The notes below the pieces were generated by a model. The model ran no database searches, was not told the origin of the DNA, and was given only the letters and a program-made list of their open reading frames with translations. From assembly GCA_020631735.1 (NCBI GenBank), contig CM036215.1:13108346-13172345 (forward strand): a stretch of 64,000 nt of DNA. Direction: 5' to 3'. A program made the position numbers and the translations under genes. Each line of letters starts with the position of its first letter. The first letter of the stretch is position 1. Shown here piece by piece: positions 43,736 to 56,648 of the stretch. Source of the DNA: Saccharum officinarum. Its lineage: Eukaryota > Streptophyta > Magnoliopsida > Poales > Poaceae.

Positions 43736-46700
43736 TGTAACAGAACGACCAAATTATAAGAGCACAAGTACGAAAACAAGCACCGAAGCGCTCAAATTTT
43801 CAAACTTGAGCCCATATAATCCCGGTAGTCAATCGAAATCACGAAGGATTTCAAACCAAACTGCTTACAACCAGGATCGCATCATTCAACATACAACATC
43901 ATACGATACATTTCACAAGTAGTCCAGAAATAAGTTTACACCACGGAGTAGCAAATATTACAAACCAAGTTTGAAAGTAGCGGAAGCATAACACACACAC
44001 TAGTTAATTAAATACTGCCAGTCTGGATGATCGACATCTCGCAAAAGCATGAGGAAAGTACATAAAGACGATCACGCCCTTGTGATCTAGTCATCATCAC
44101 CCGCAGGGTGGAGACACGTCTTGCAGAATCCCTGATAAAGCATGTCATCTGCAACAGGAGGGAATAAACCCTGAGTACTGGAATGTACTCAGCTAGACTT
44201 ACCCGTCGAAAACCAGAAATAAGAGACACCAAGGATTATGCAAGGCTTACACAAGAGGCTAGCTGACATAACATTTTGCATAAAGGCATAAGTAATTGAT
44301 ACTCTTATAACCTGTACTAGCAGTTATTTTTAGCATTTACCTGTCATCTATCTTAGCACCTGTACTAAGCATGCACTTGATTGTAATCAAACAATTATCA
44401 TCATTATATCCAGAGCAGGTATGAATTGTGGCAACATTGTATCATTCCCTTAACCACCAGTTCATTTAATGAGATCTACGTTGCCGCTGCTCAAGTCAAG
44501 TGCTCACTAACCGGAGCGACGGCGATTCGAATCGAATTCCTATCCAGCTGGAGGGGTATTTCTAACACTCACCGTGCAGACCCCTGCCAGGGTCGCACAG
44601 GCCACCGTTTCATATGATTCAGGAATCGCGGGTCCGAATAATGTCGCGACCCTAAGGGCGACACTCTGCCAGGTGATAGGGACTCTAACCCCCCCTTGGT
44701 CTCACGCCAATGTCCCCAAGCACATCCTTTCTCTCCTCCAAGAAGCAACCTACCATTCGATTCCCGGCCTGAACCACATTACTCGGCTTCGCGGTCGGAA
44801 CGGGTTATCCGGCCAACTAAGTGTTAGACTGCGTTCAACATGACTCAAGGACGTACAACGAATCGGTCCTTAAACGACTCAGACGGGCATAGCTCCACAC
44901 CCAAGACGTGAAGTGTCTTGCGGCTGTACTATCGAACTCCCGCCCGGTCTCAATTTCATTTTTAAGCATGGTTCCATTCACGATAGCCATAGAGCCACTC
45001 GTGACTCCTTCCTACATCTCGCGGATGACCGGAAATCACCCGACTTCTACCGTACTAAGCAGGGCTAAGCATTGACACGTGCCTAAACCTAATATAGGAT
45101 TAAGTACGATATCTGGACAAGGACAGGTACAATGCAGCAAGTGTTTTCATATAACTCCTAGAACTTAATGCAATAAACAATTAAAAGTACTCAAGATATA
45201 TTTATAAAACGATGGGTTCAGCATGCACCGGGGCTTGCCTTTGAGAAAGGTTGCGGGTCTGTGGTCCGGACACTCGGGTAGATCTTCTGACGGAGCTTCC
45301 CCGACGTTGGTTTCTTCTGCTAATTCCTCCGGTTGACTCAGCACCTCCTCCGGTATCGCTTGTTCGAATTTGAGAAGTGTCACCCCCTCCGGTACACCTA
45401 TTGCATGAATGCACAATAAATACCATGGATGCATAACGAAAGATGCAATATGCTCGGAATGGAATGCATTACAACAATTTAATGCTCTACTCAAATCACT
45501 TCAAAAGAGTAGGTGCAAATTTCCTCTCCGGTAGAGAAATACTCACCTAATCTACTTAACCTAAGATAAAGCTGCTCATCCTCAGTTAAGGCCCTAACAC
45601 CTAACAATTACAAAAGTAGCATGTCTTAGGATATCATACCATATCAATCAGCAAAATACCACAGTGAGCATTCTGGACAGCAGCTACTTGTTTTTATCAC
45701 AACTGGAGATTTACAATTCCAAAAGATATGATCTAAGCCAATCTGGAAAGCCTAAGAAATGTACTACAATTCATTTTCAGACCTCAACTCCAAACTCCTA
45801 AGTTTTCCATGTCAAATTTCACAAGTTCCAGAATCTGTCCTCTCCAAAACAGAGAGTAGCAGATTTTTAACTGCCACTTTAAACAACAGTAACTCTCAAA
45901 CTACTAAGCCAAATGCTTCCAAATTTTAACACAAGCTAGTTCATCAAGTTTACTCCAACTTTGGTATTTACAAGTTGTCCAGCAACCAATTTTATCAAAG
46001 CCAAATTTAGAATTACTACTTAGCTGTCCAGAAAACCTAAAATTACAAAGGTTAAATATTTATTGATGTGGCAAACATTCTCTAAAACCAAACTAATGCT
46101 ACTACAAGTTCACAAATATCACAAAGACACCAGGAAGTAAGGTGTGCCCACCTAGAACATTTGTTTAAACCCATTTCTCAATTTACTTAAGTAATTAAGT
46201 GGAATTTCAAACATATATGTAAACTGCTCCTAAAATTCTACAAAAATTATAGGGGACTCTCTGACCCACAAAGAGACTACTGTAAAATTTTGAACTCAAT
46301 TTATTCACAGGAACTCCCTACACAGAATTCACAAGCTAATAAGGCTGATTTTTGCATAAATAGGAAACCCTATTGAAAAGTGTCAAACAACAGATTTCAT
46401 ATTTTCTTAGACAGTCTAGGGTACCAAGACATTCTCCAAAAAGTTATATGAACATTGCACATGTAGAAAAATTACAAAAATTCATTTAAATATTTCCTAG
46501 AATAACAAGATAGCATAATAACTTGAAAAGTACTTAAGCACTGATGCCCAAATTTTTACCAGAGCTAGGGCTAGCATAGAGTAACCTACCCACAAATTTT
46601 CATTATTTATGGAACACTGAAACTCAAGATATAAATTTAACAAATTTGCATGCATTCCAAAACACATTTAAAGGATCTATGAAATTCTTACAGAATTTAA

Positions 46701-48566
46701 ACATCTCATGCCAGATCCATATTTTTCTAAAATACTACACATTATGTAGACCCTAATAAAATTTATCTCATGATTTTTGGATCATTAAAACCTAGATCTA
46801 TATTTTTCCAACTTGTACAAAAATCAGTGACAAAATAATAAAAATGAATTTCATTTCGGATGACTGGGCCGGCCCGGAAAAACTCGGCCCACACTCGCGC
46901 GCGCGCGGCCCGCTCAGCGCTCCCGCCCGCGCGCGACACTGACGGGCGGGCCCCCGCGGTCAGTGACCGGAGATAGGGAAGGCGGAGACCCGCGAGCTCC
47001 GACGAGCTCGAGCTCGCCGGAGAAGAGCTCGCTCGGCCAATTGAGCACCGCCTCGTGTTCTCCGTCACCCGGTGCGTCGATTGGTGCTCGTGGAATGGAT
47101 GGGGATGGGGTGGAAGGGGCTTGTCACCGCGAGCGGCGGCCGGTGATGTCCCGTGGCGGCGCACCGTCGACGGTGAGGATGTACGGTGCGGTCTAGGCTC
47201 GGTACGAGCTTCACCGAAGCTAGGCGGATCCATTTTGCTAGGAAGGGAGGATGGAGAGAAACTCGAAGCACCCCGACCACGGTGAGGTCCCATGGCGGGC
47301 TCCGGCGACCTCTCGGAGACGGGGAAGAAAGCAATGCGGCTCACCTTGAGTCAAATCGCTGGCTTCGGTGGGTCAGGGAGATGGAGGGTGGTGAGGCGGA
47401 AGGATTGGCGAGGTCTAGCGGCCGGTGATGCGGTGTGGCTCGCGCTTGAGCTCGCCGGAGAAGAATGGCAATGGTGGCTCGGTTTCGATGTTCTTGGCAA
47501 CTGGAAGAGAGGGGGCGGAGGAATGGAGGCCGGCTCGCGCGTCGTGGCGTCTTGAAGGTGTCGCGGCCTGACTGGTGGGGCCAGGGCCGGCGTACGGGCG
47601 CCACCGCGCCTCCACGCGTCGACGACGGCCTGCGGCCGGTCGGCCACTCTGACGCTGACGAAACTGAATCGGCGACATCAATGACCGACTGACAGAGCGA
47701 TTTCCACGATGATTATCTCCCAAACCGGTTCGAATTAGTCGAAGATGATTACACCAATTTTGTAGAGCTACATGAGGTCTACAAGTTTGTCAATTTGGGT
47801 TTGGGCTGGTTCGGCCTAGATTTGAAACTACAAGGCTCCAAAGGGGGTCACCCGAAAACTGAAACTTAGTTTCAGTCACTATGCCGACTGAAACCCTAAC
47901 TTCAAGACATTATATCTCCTAAACTATTGAGAACCAGGTGATGGTGATATTGACAATGTTGTAGAGCTATGTGTGGACAACAACTTTGTCAATTGGCTCC
48001 AAGACTGGTTTGGCCTAGTTTGTGAGTTACGAGTTGCTAAAGTGAGGTACAGTGAAACTGAAAAGTCCAATTTCCAGACTTAGAATTTTTCTAAGTGTTG
48101 ATCCCCACTCAAGCTGACTTGTGGGCCATTTTTTAGCATGCTCTGGTTATTTTCATGAGATGGCCATATTAGAACTTTTGTTCCTCATGAAATTCTCTAC
48201 AACTTTACTTAAGGGTGCTCTTCCATGCAAGGTCTCTAAATTAGACTTTTTAACTGGTCAAACTAGAGCCTTCTAGGGTCAAATGGTGGTCAACTCCTCT
48301 TGGAGGGCAATTTAGTAATTTTGGTCAACATGAACCTTGTTCCAAATGTTACCCTAAGTATAACTAAGGTGTTGTAGGTCATGATTGACTACCTTACTTT
48401 TTTTTTGTTACACCAACTATCAAATACTTCATGAAATAATTCAAATAAACCCCAGAACTATCACATGTGTTGCATCACATGAAATAACAAACATGAATGA
48501 TGCATGCTTATGCTTATGCAATGCAAATGCAATGCAATTATGGAGCTAAACACTTGAGGTGTTACA
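43736..48566 (-). repeat. 5' LTR of the large Ty3 element, 4,831 bp
   Basis: It starts tgtaacagaacg and ends gaggtgttaca on the plus strand. It is unusually long and has a GC-rich island at 46860-47700. Compared with the other LTR it shows scattered substitutions and many single-base insertions or deletions. Confidence 0.9.
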
Positions 48567-48571
48567 TATTC

Positions 48572-51500
48572 GATCCTAGTCTATGTAGGATTCAAGGATT
48601 CATATATCTGGACAAGGAGTGATATAATGCAGTAAGGGTTTCCAACCAACTCCTACCACTTAATGCAACAATACTTATAACATATATAGAATTAATTGCT
48701 TTGAAGATAGGAGGCTTATAATGTTTCCGGGCTTGCCTGGGATCCGACTCAAGTTAGAGTATGTCAGATGAAACCCGCTTGGCGAGCATCCTTCAATCTA
48801 CCACTTGTCCGGTCCTTCGATCTTCGGGATGGATCCACCAACTCCATCTTCGGGTTTGGCTCCACCTCCGATCCTTCACGTGCTTCAGCTAGCGTACCTA
48901 AATGAGGTGCAACAATGCATATGTATGAATGCATAGCAGTGCAAAAAAAATAAAGTAATCAAGTAAGCATACCAAAGTTCACGTAAGCACCTAGAGCTAA
49001 TTAACTTAATTCTCATTAAGGCATAACATAGAAGAGGGCAAGCACATCAATCAAGAAACAAGTCTCACAAGATCACAGGATACCACCCAAGTATCAAGTA
49101 GTGACACCAACATAATTATGTAACTCAAACTATGCTTAGCAGACAAGTTCAGATTTGCAAGCAGCATGAACAGTCCAAAAATAACATCATTCTAAGAGCT
49201 ACATAATTCCAAATGACATGCAAGAGGATAATCTGGAAAGCTTATGAAATTATCTATAATTCATTTAATATCACCTAAGCCTGATTCCCAAGTTTACTAG
49301 GTCAAAAAGATAAAACTACAGACTCTGGTCTGCTCCAAACAGAGAGCAACCAAATCGGGAACCTGACTTTAAACATCTATAAATCAAAAACTATTTGACC
49401 AAATGCCACCAAATTTTACCAAAAGCTAGATACATGAATTATATACAACTTTGCTATAGACAAGATGCTCAGAAAACACCATTATCATGGGGTAATCTAT
49501 ATTGCTCCCAGAACCGTTCAGAAACTACTAATTGCAAGAAATAATTATTAACATATGTTGCAAACATATAATTGTGTAAAACTAACTTTACCAACATTTC
49601 ACACATGACTAATGAACACCAGAAAACATAGTGTCCATTACTAAATAAATTATTTTAATACATTTTCTTAATTTATTTAGATAATTAGGTGAAATTATGA
49701 ACACCTATCAAAAGTATACACTAAATTCTACCAAAATTACAGTGGCATACCTATGCCTCCAAAAGTCTACTATCAAATTTTCAAGCCATTTAGACAAGTA
49801 TATCAACCTCTATGAAAAAGACAATTGACTAATACAATAAATCATGTGAGAGCAAGTTAAACCTAAAACTCTATATTTTCTATGAACACATAGCCATAGC
49901 ATGAATCAATATGATAGATAAACATCGTACTAAGGTAATGAAATAACATTTTCCATTTTATCCTTTATATACGATTTATAAACTATTTATTAAGCCGTAA
50001 CAAGTTAAATCAATAACTTGACCATACAGTAAGCAATGACTATAAAATTTATACCACAGTACATACATAGCATGGCAAGACTACCATAAAAATTTCACTT
50101 TATTTGGAGCAACACAACTCAAGATATAGAAATGACAAGTAATATAATGTAGATTTCCTTATTTATCAAGGTCAAATCAAAACCTTAAGAAAACAGTGAA
50201 CAACTAGCATGTTTAATATTTTTCCTAGCAAGTACATGTCATCATAAAATTAACAAAACAAGAATTACTATTTTTGGAGTTCTAAAACTCAAGATATGGC
50301 TCTGGTCAAGTTTATAAGCATTTTTAGAGTATTTTTAAGCTTAAATAAAGACATCAAAAAACATATACAAACATATAACATTTTATGACTCTACTGCATA
50401 GATCTCTTCTCAAGGTTTCCAAAAAGTCCACATTTGCCATTTTTGGAATTTCCTAGCCTGAGATATGGATTTTAGGAGATTTACATAATTTCTGAAATTC
50501 AAATTACTAGAAAACTGAATTCTATTTAATTGCTAGACGCACCCGGTTACACACCCAGAACTACCACTTACTTAAACCGACACGTGGGACCCGCTATTCA
50601 GCCGGGCCCGCTCGTCAGACACATAGACAGAGACAGACGACCTCCTTCTTCCTCCGGCGCCGGGGAAATAGAGGAGATGGCCGGCTTCGGGCTAGCATGG
50701 CGGACGGCGGCGGCGGGAGGGCCGACTGGCTTCGCGGCTGCAAGGCGCGTCTGCACGCGCTTGCGGCGTGGGCAGAGGTGGCCCGTGGCCTGCTGACCAC
50801 GTGCGCGGGCGGCTCCGTGGGGGCAGTGCCGGCGGCGGCGGCGCTCCGGTGGCTGGGCGACCGGGGAAGGTGCGCAGGAGCTTCCTCGCGAGATGGCGCA
50901 ACCGGGGAACGTCTTGACGCGGCTGGAGATAGGCCATGGCGACCCGACCACGAGCACCGGCTGCTTGCGGCCGCGGCGGTCGGCTTCGACGGCGGCGGAG
51001 GCACGTCTTCCGCGGCTCTCAGCTTGGGCGAGCGTGCGCCTGGGATAGGGCTCGGTGAGGTGATGGCGGTGCTGCGGCCAATTTGGACAGAGGGACGCCT
51101 GAGGCAAGGAATGTCGGAGCTCCATGGTGGCAGCCATGGCGGACGTGGCCGAGACGACAAGCGAGAGTAGGAGGGGGAAGCTGAGAGCGACGGTGAGCTC
51201 TGGGGCGATGGAGGAGCGACCGTGGACCGCTCAGCCTCTCCACATCGACTCAGACAGGCACAGGCGTGTGGCAAGGTGGAGGGCGCGTGGCGGCCATGCA
51301 CGGTGGACGTGTGACCACTGGGGCCCAACGTCGAGCACATGGTGTGCATCGATGTATCCAACTTGGAGTCCATGTTTGGGCTGGTTCCAGTCAAATTTGG
51401 GCCAAGGTCCAATTACAAAGTTTGTTGCACACCCAATGATCTTCAAGTTCTATTTAAGGGCCATGGTGATTTGAGCTCTAGATCATGAGATAATTAAGTG

Positions 51501-52528
51501 TCAATGTGATATTGTCAATGTATTGACAAAAATTGACAAACCTTCAAAATTGATGTGCAAAATGGATTCCAACAAATGTCATCTTCTTGCATGCCCTTCT
51601 CCACGATATAAGCTCTATCTTTTGTATTTGGACCAATTCAAGTTGCATAGCAAATTTTGGAGAACGCGAGATGCCAACGTCGAAGACACTGAAATCGGGG
51701 CTTTAAATTTCTAAGTGTTGAATTCAGCCCCATTTCTAACATGTGGGCCCCTTTTTGAGCATGTTCCACCCATTTTCATGACATGACTCTTAAACAAAGT
51801 TTATTCCTTATAAAATTCTATACAACTTTGTAAAAGGGTGCACAATCATGCAAAGCTTCTAGGTCATACTTTTGAAACGGTCAAACAAAAGTGTTCTGGG
51901 GTCTATACATGGTCAACCATCACTTAGAAGCACATTTAGGCAAAATGATCAACATGAACATTGTTCCATTAAGTGTCCTAAGTGTAGTTAAGGTGTTGTA
52001 GAGGCCAAATATACCCACCATGCATAGGTTGCACAAAAGTGTAGGCCTCACATGCCTTGAAACATAGAATTCAAGTAAAATGCTATAGTTGTTTCATGTG
52101 GTTGTTTCAAGATACATGCTACCCATGTTCCACTAGGTCGTTCCACATGTGTCCAAGATGTGTTGCACATGTTGCATTTGTATGTTGCACAAACACTAGT
52201 TCCCATGGGATGTAAGGCAGGTTTTAGTTATAATCCAAAAAAGCATATAACTTATCATTTCATGTGACTTTTTGATTCCAAACTTCATGAAACTTTTCCA
52301 GGGATCAATATAGATAGGTACTAAGGTGAGACACATGAATATATTGTAATAACACTACCCAAGCATATATTTTGAAAAGGGGCCTATATGTAAAGCAATG
52401 GTGCAACATCCAACTTTAGGTTAGGCTCATCTCCATAGGTTGACCTTGACATCGTCATCTCTACTTAATCTATCATGTTTGAGCTCAAACCCACTACTTA
52501 ATGAGTGACAAACACCTAGGGTATTACA
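48572..52528 (-). repeat. Large Ty3-type solo LTR, left-hand (5') piece
   Basis: It follows the TATTC duplication (48567-48571) and continues the LTR that stopped at 33061. It ends gggtattaca at 52528, matching gaggtgttaca of the younger LTR. It contains a GC-rich island (50560-51450) with low-complexity open frames on both strands; I do not believe these are genes. The rest is AT-rich without recognised content. Confidence 0.88.
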
Positions 52529-52552
52529 ATCAAAACCAAACTTGGGCTTTCA
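52529..52552 (-). repeat. Terminal fragment of solo LTR C
   Basis: atcaaaaccaaacttgggct followed by ttca matches the last bases of solo LTR B (...accaaacatagagctttca). Joined conceptually to 31691 it completes LTR C across the nested insertion; the first five bases are the ATCAA target duplication of that insertion. Confidence 0.85.
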
Positions 52553-52685
52553 CACGCGATTCTTTATCTCTCTCCATAACTCCGCCTACTCGTCTTCCTT
52601 CGCATCGAGTCATCGCTCCGTCCCACGCATTGGCCTCCGCCACCACCCTCGTCTCCGACCAACGACTCCCCCACCGTTGGCCCTG
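52553..52685. other. Original sequence between solo LTRs C and A
   Basis: 133 bp, C-rich on the plus strand (ctccgcctactcgtcttcct). No gene is recognised. It is part of the target of three independent insertions. Confidence 0.6.
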
Positions 52686-53259
52686 TGAAAGTCCTATGTT
52701 TGGTGTTGGTAATTAGTGACAATGCCTAATACTAATCCTATGTCTAAGTTGTATGTAGCATATGAGGATTAGTACATTCCAAGGTTGGTGGCAAGATAGA
52801 CATGGTGATCATGATGGCCACACTTGGATTTGGACGCAACCCTACATGATCAAGGTAAAGGTATATGCTTAAGGGTTGTGTTTTAGTAACCAAGACACCT
52901 AGTGGGTGTGGTTACATTATAGGTTAGATAGCCATACTATAAAGAGGGGAATAACGCGGCTATTGAACTCCTAAGTGCCTCTAGGTGTGCATTTCATAAT
53001 CATATGTATTTGGATAGAACTAATAACGCCTCGAAAAATAATTATGAAAATGCTAACACACTCACACATGACGCGATCACTTGGTGGTGTTAGCACATTT
53101 GCGATGGTGGTGGAGTTTGAGCGGTAGAGAGGGTTTGGGGTCCTCTCTCCCTCCCGCCGAGCTTGCGAGGCGGGATTCATGCATTTTCGAGGAGTTGAAA
53201 CGACTATTTTCCACTACGCCAGAAGTCAAAAAAGAAACGTAGGTGAACGAAGGTCACAG

Positions 53260-53650
53260 AGGTGACCGGACACTGGACCGGACGCGGTCTCTGTTTGACC
53301 GGACGCGTCCGGTCAGTGTTCAGCGTCTGCGCGTATTTCTATTTTTTATCAGACGCAGTGGCGCATCCGGTCACTGTCGATCGGACACGTCCGGTCGTTC
53401 AGGGAGCTTACTGGACTCCAACCGGACGCTGGCACTGTGGCGTCCGGTCAGTTCTGCAGCGCGTCCGGTCGTTGTTTCGTTGTGCGCTGCTCAGGCTTGA
53501 CCAGCGTGTCCGGTCAGTCACGGGACCATCGCATCCGGTCGATCCCAGCGCGTCCGGTCTGCGCAACGAGCGCGTCCGGTCAGTGTTTCACGATTTAGCT
53601 GTTGTGCGATCGGCGCGTCCGGTCAGTGTGACCAGCGCGTCCGGTCAGCG
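53260..53650 (+). repeat. GCGTCCGGTC motif array in U3 of LTR A
   Basis: I count 11 plus-strand TCCGGTC cores and four inverted ACCGGAC cores in about 390 bp, often as GCGTCCGGTCAGTG. One site (53297-53314) is the perfect 18-bp palindrome GACCGGACGCGTCCGGTC. The spacing is irregular (about 20-45 bp), and the array ends about 55 bp before the TATA box. Confidence 0.85.
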
Positions 53651-53700
53651 TGACTTTGGCTGTTTCAAGTTTCTAACGGCTATATTCGAAGGGGTACGTC

Positions 53701-53708
53701 TATAAATA
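53701..53708 (+). promoter_or_regulatory. TATA box of solo LTR A
   Basis: TATAAATA in the context gtctataaatactcg. The same octamer in the same context is present in LTRs B and C. Confidence 0.75.
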
Positions 53709-54604
53709 CTCGTTGGCCGGCTCAAGGCTCCATCTCTTGGACATTTGACATACTTATGAGCACTTTGAGCTAAGCAACTCCCCTCCCACTCATCTCTCTT
53801 GCTTCTTTGCATATTCGAAGTGAGATTGAGTAATCCAAGTGCATTTGCATTGTGAGATTGCATCTAGTTAGCACTTGGTGGTTGATTTGCTGTGGGATTC
53901 TTGTTTCTCTTGGTGGTTGCCGCCACCTAGACGGCTTGGAGCAGCTTGGAGGCGTTGGCAAGAGTTGGTGATTGTTTTTGGCCACCTCCGGTGTTTGTGA
54001 GGGGTTTGTGCCTACCTCGGCGAAGCGCCAAAGACAACATTAGTAAATTGCTCGTGTCATTGCAATCTTTTGCCATTTGGTAGGTTCTTGTGGCGCCTTT
54101 TGAGAGGCTCGGTGTGAGACCGATTAGCCACCGAACCACGTGGTGAAGAGGGACACAATGGGGACTAGCGTGCCGGCAAGCACGTGAACCTCGGGATAAA
54201 TCTTCGTGTCATCACTTTCATATTATGATTGATTGATCCCGGTGTTTGGTTATCTTGGTATTCATTGTTGATCATATTGGTTGGCTCAATACTTCACCCC
54301 TCGGTGAAACTCTCATAACTCAACTCCACATTACTTTCTTAGTTATCTTTGCTAGCTAGTTAGCTTTGCTAGAGTAGCTCTTTTGTGTAGCTTGCTAGTT
54401 GTAGTTGTAGTTTTCTTCTCGGTTTGACTTGTGCAGTTGAGTGCAATTACTAGAATTGTGAATTGGTTAGGTGGCTTGCAAACACCCCGTAGGCTAAGCA
54501 GAACTCGCATCTCGCTATTTGTTATATTGATAAACTTGTTTAGCGTGTCTTTGTAGAAAATTTTTAAAGGCTATTCACCCCCCTCTAGCCATTAAGACCT
54601 TTCA

Positions 54605-54725
54605 CCCCGCCACCCACCCCCTCCTTCCCTTCCCCCCTCCACTAATCTGAATTGGAGGACTCGTCAACTTCTACTCCCCCTCTACCCCATCCTCCGCTCG
54701 CCTCGCCCACCAACGGCGCCCCGCT
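54605..54725. other. Original sequence between solo LTRs A and B
   Basis: 121 bp, very C-rich (ccccgccacccaccccctcc at the start). No gene is recognised. It continues the segment at 52553-52685. Confidence 0.6.
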
Positions 54726-55619
54726 TGAAAGGTCTTGATGGCTAGAGGGGGGTGAATAGCCTTATAAAAAAATTCTACAAAGACAAGCTAAACAAGTTTA
54801 TCAATATAACAAATAGCGAGATGCGAGTTTTGCTTAGCCTACGGGGAGTTTGCAAGCCACCTAACCAATTCACAATTCTAGTAAATTTCACTCAACCGCA
54901 CAAGTCAAACTGCAAGAGGAAAACTAGGAGGCTACTCTACTCAAGGTACTAAGCACTAGAGAAAACAACTAAGTACTTGAAATATAATACAAGAGTAGGG
55001 TAAGAGATATTTCACCGAGCAGCGACGAATTGAGCCAATCAATCAATAGTTCTAAGAGATGATAATCAAGATAAACAATCCACCGAGATAAACCAATCAC
55101 AATCAAAGAAGAGAAGACACGATGATTTATCCCGAGGTTCACGTGCTTGCCGGCACGCTAGTCCCCGTTGTGTCCCTTTTCATCACGTGGTTCGGTGGCT
55201 AATCGGTCTCACACCGAGCCTCTCAAAAGACGCCACAAGAACCTACCAAATGACAAAAAGTTACAAATGATACGAGCAATCCACTAACGTTGCCTTTGGC
55301 GCTTCGCCGAGGTAGGCACAAACCCCTCACAATCACCGGAGGTGGCCAAGAACAATCACCAACTCTTGCCAACGCCTCCTAGCTGCTCCAAGCCGTCTAG
55401 ATGGCGGCAACCATCAAGAGAAACAAGAATCCCACAGCAAATCAACCACCAAGTGCCAACTAGATGCAATCTCACAATTTAAATGCACTTGAATCACTCA
55501 ATCTCACTTCGAATATGCAAAGAAGCAAGAGAGATGAGTGGGAGGGGAGTTGCTTAACTTAAAGTGCTCACAAGTATGTCAAATAATGCAAGAGAGAGAG
55601 CCTTGAGCCGGCCAACGAG

Positions 55620-55627
55620 TATTTATA
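55620..55627 (-). promoter_or_regulatory. TATA box of solo LTR B
   Basis: The minus strand reads TATAAATA, about 55 bp downstream of the motif array, as in LTR A. Confidence 0.75.
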
Positions 55628-55679
55628 GACGTACCCCTTCGAATATAGCCGTTAGGAACTTGAAACAGCTGCAGTCGCG

Positions 55680-55990
55680 CTTACCGGACGCGCTAGTCGC
55701 GCGGACCGGACGCGCTGGTCCCGTAACAGACCGGACGCGCTGGTCAAGCCTGAGCAGCGCTCTAACGAAAAAGTGATCAGACGCGCTGCATGTCGCACCT
55801 GACGCCACAGAGCCCGCGTTCAATTGGAGTCCAATAAGCTCCCAGACGAACCGGACGCATCCGGTCGACTGTGACCGGACGCGCTGCGCGTCCGATCAAA
55901 AAGCTGAAACACGCGCAGATGCTGAACACTGATCGGACGCGTCCGGTCACACAGAGACCGCGTCCGGTCTAGCGTTCGGTCACCACTGTG
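55680..55990 (-). repeat. GCGTCCGGTC motif array in U3 of LTR B
   Basis: Repeated ACCGGACGCG/CGCGTCCGGT cores, shorter and more decayed than in LTR A. It includes a near-palindrome at 55931-55948 (gatcggacgcgtccggtc). Confidence 0.8.
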
Positions 55991-56648
55991 ACCTCCGTTC
56001 GCCTTCGTTTGATTCACCCTTTCACATATGAGCTAGACTAAGTATGTGTGTCACTTTAGCACATGTTTTAGCTCGTAAAAAAACATGTGACAACGCCTCA
56101 AAACTCAACATTGGCGTAAAGGAAAATAGGCGTTTCAATTACTCGAAAATGCCTGAATCCCGCCTCGCAAGCTCGGCAGGAGGGAGAGAGGACCCCAAAC
56201 CCTCTCTACCGCTCAAACTCTAACGCCATCGCAAATGTGCTAACACCACCAAATGATCATGTCATGTGCGAGTGTGTTATCATTTTCACAATCATTTTTC
56301 GAGACATTATTAGTTCTATCCAAATGCATATGATTATGAAATGCACACCTAGAGGCACTTAGGAGTTCAATAGCCGCGTCATTCCCCTCTTTATAGTACG
56401 ACTATCTATTCTATAATGTAACCACACCCGCTAGGTGTCTTGGATACTAAAACACAACCGTTAAGCATATACCTTTGCCTTGATCACGTAGGGTTGCATC
56501 CAAATCCAAGTGTGACCATCATGATCACCATGTCTATCTTACCACCAACCTTGGAATGTACTAATACTCATATGCTATATACAACTTAGGCATAGGATTA
56601 GTACTTAGGTATTGTCACTAATTACCAACACCAAACATAGAGCTTTCA

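Larger units (their letters stand above)
33062..48566 (-). mobile_element. Large Ty3/gypsy element with 4.8-kb LTRs, nested, coding decayed
   Basis: The element spans about 15.5 kb including a 100-N gap and is flanked by a perfect 5-bp duplication TATTC (33057-33061 and 48567-48571). It inserted into an older solo LTR of a related family. LTRs: 33062 to the gap, and 43736-48566. Internal order on the minus strand: primer-binding site, an extra coiled-coil ORF, gag with CCHC knuckle, protease, RT, RNase H, integrase. RNase H before integrase is the Ty3/gypsy order; the domain sequences resemble the Tekay/Del group. Many frameshifts are present, some perhaps assembly errors near the gap. Confidence 0.93.
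52686..54604 (+). repeat. Solo LTR A (TGAAAG-family)
   Basis: The 1,919-bp LTR has ends TGAAAG and CTTTCA. The flanks CCCTG (52681-52685) and CCCCG (54605-54609) agree at 4 of 5 bases. It is homologous to LTR B in opposite orientation. It contains a U3 motif array, a TATA box and an R/U5-like remainder. No internal retrotransposon sequence adjoins it, so it is a recombination product. Confidence 0.88.
54726..56648 (-). repeat. Solo LTR B (TGAAAG-family)
   Basis: The 1,923-bp LTR is flanked by a perfect CCGCT duplication (54721-54725 and 56649-56653). It begins tgaaaggtcttgatggctag and ends atagagctttca on the plus strand. It is collinear with LTR A reversed, including the array and the TATA box. 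Confidence 0.92.

Noticed and set aside
53260..53650. CRISPR-like array of short repeats
   Set aside because: The repeats are short, irregularly spaced, in both orientations and within a eukaryotic LTR promoter; the spacers are not uniform.
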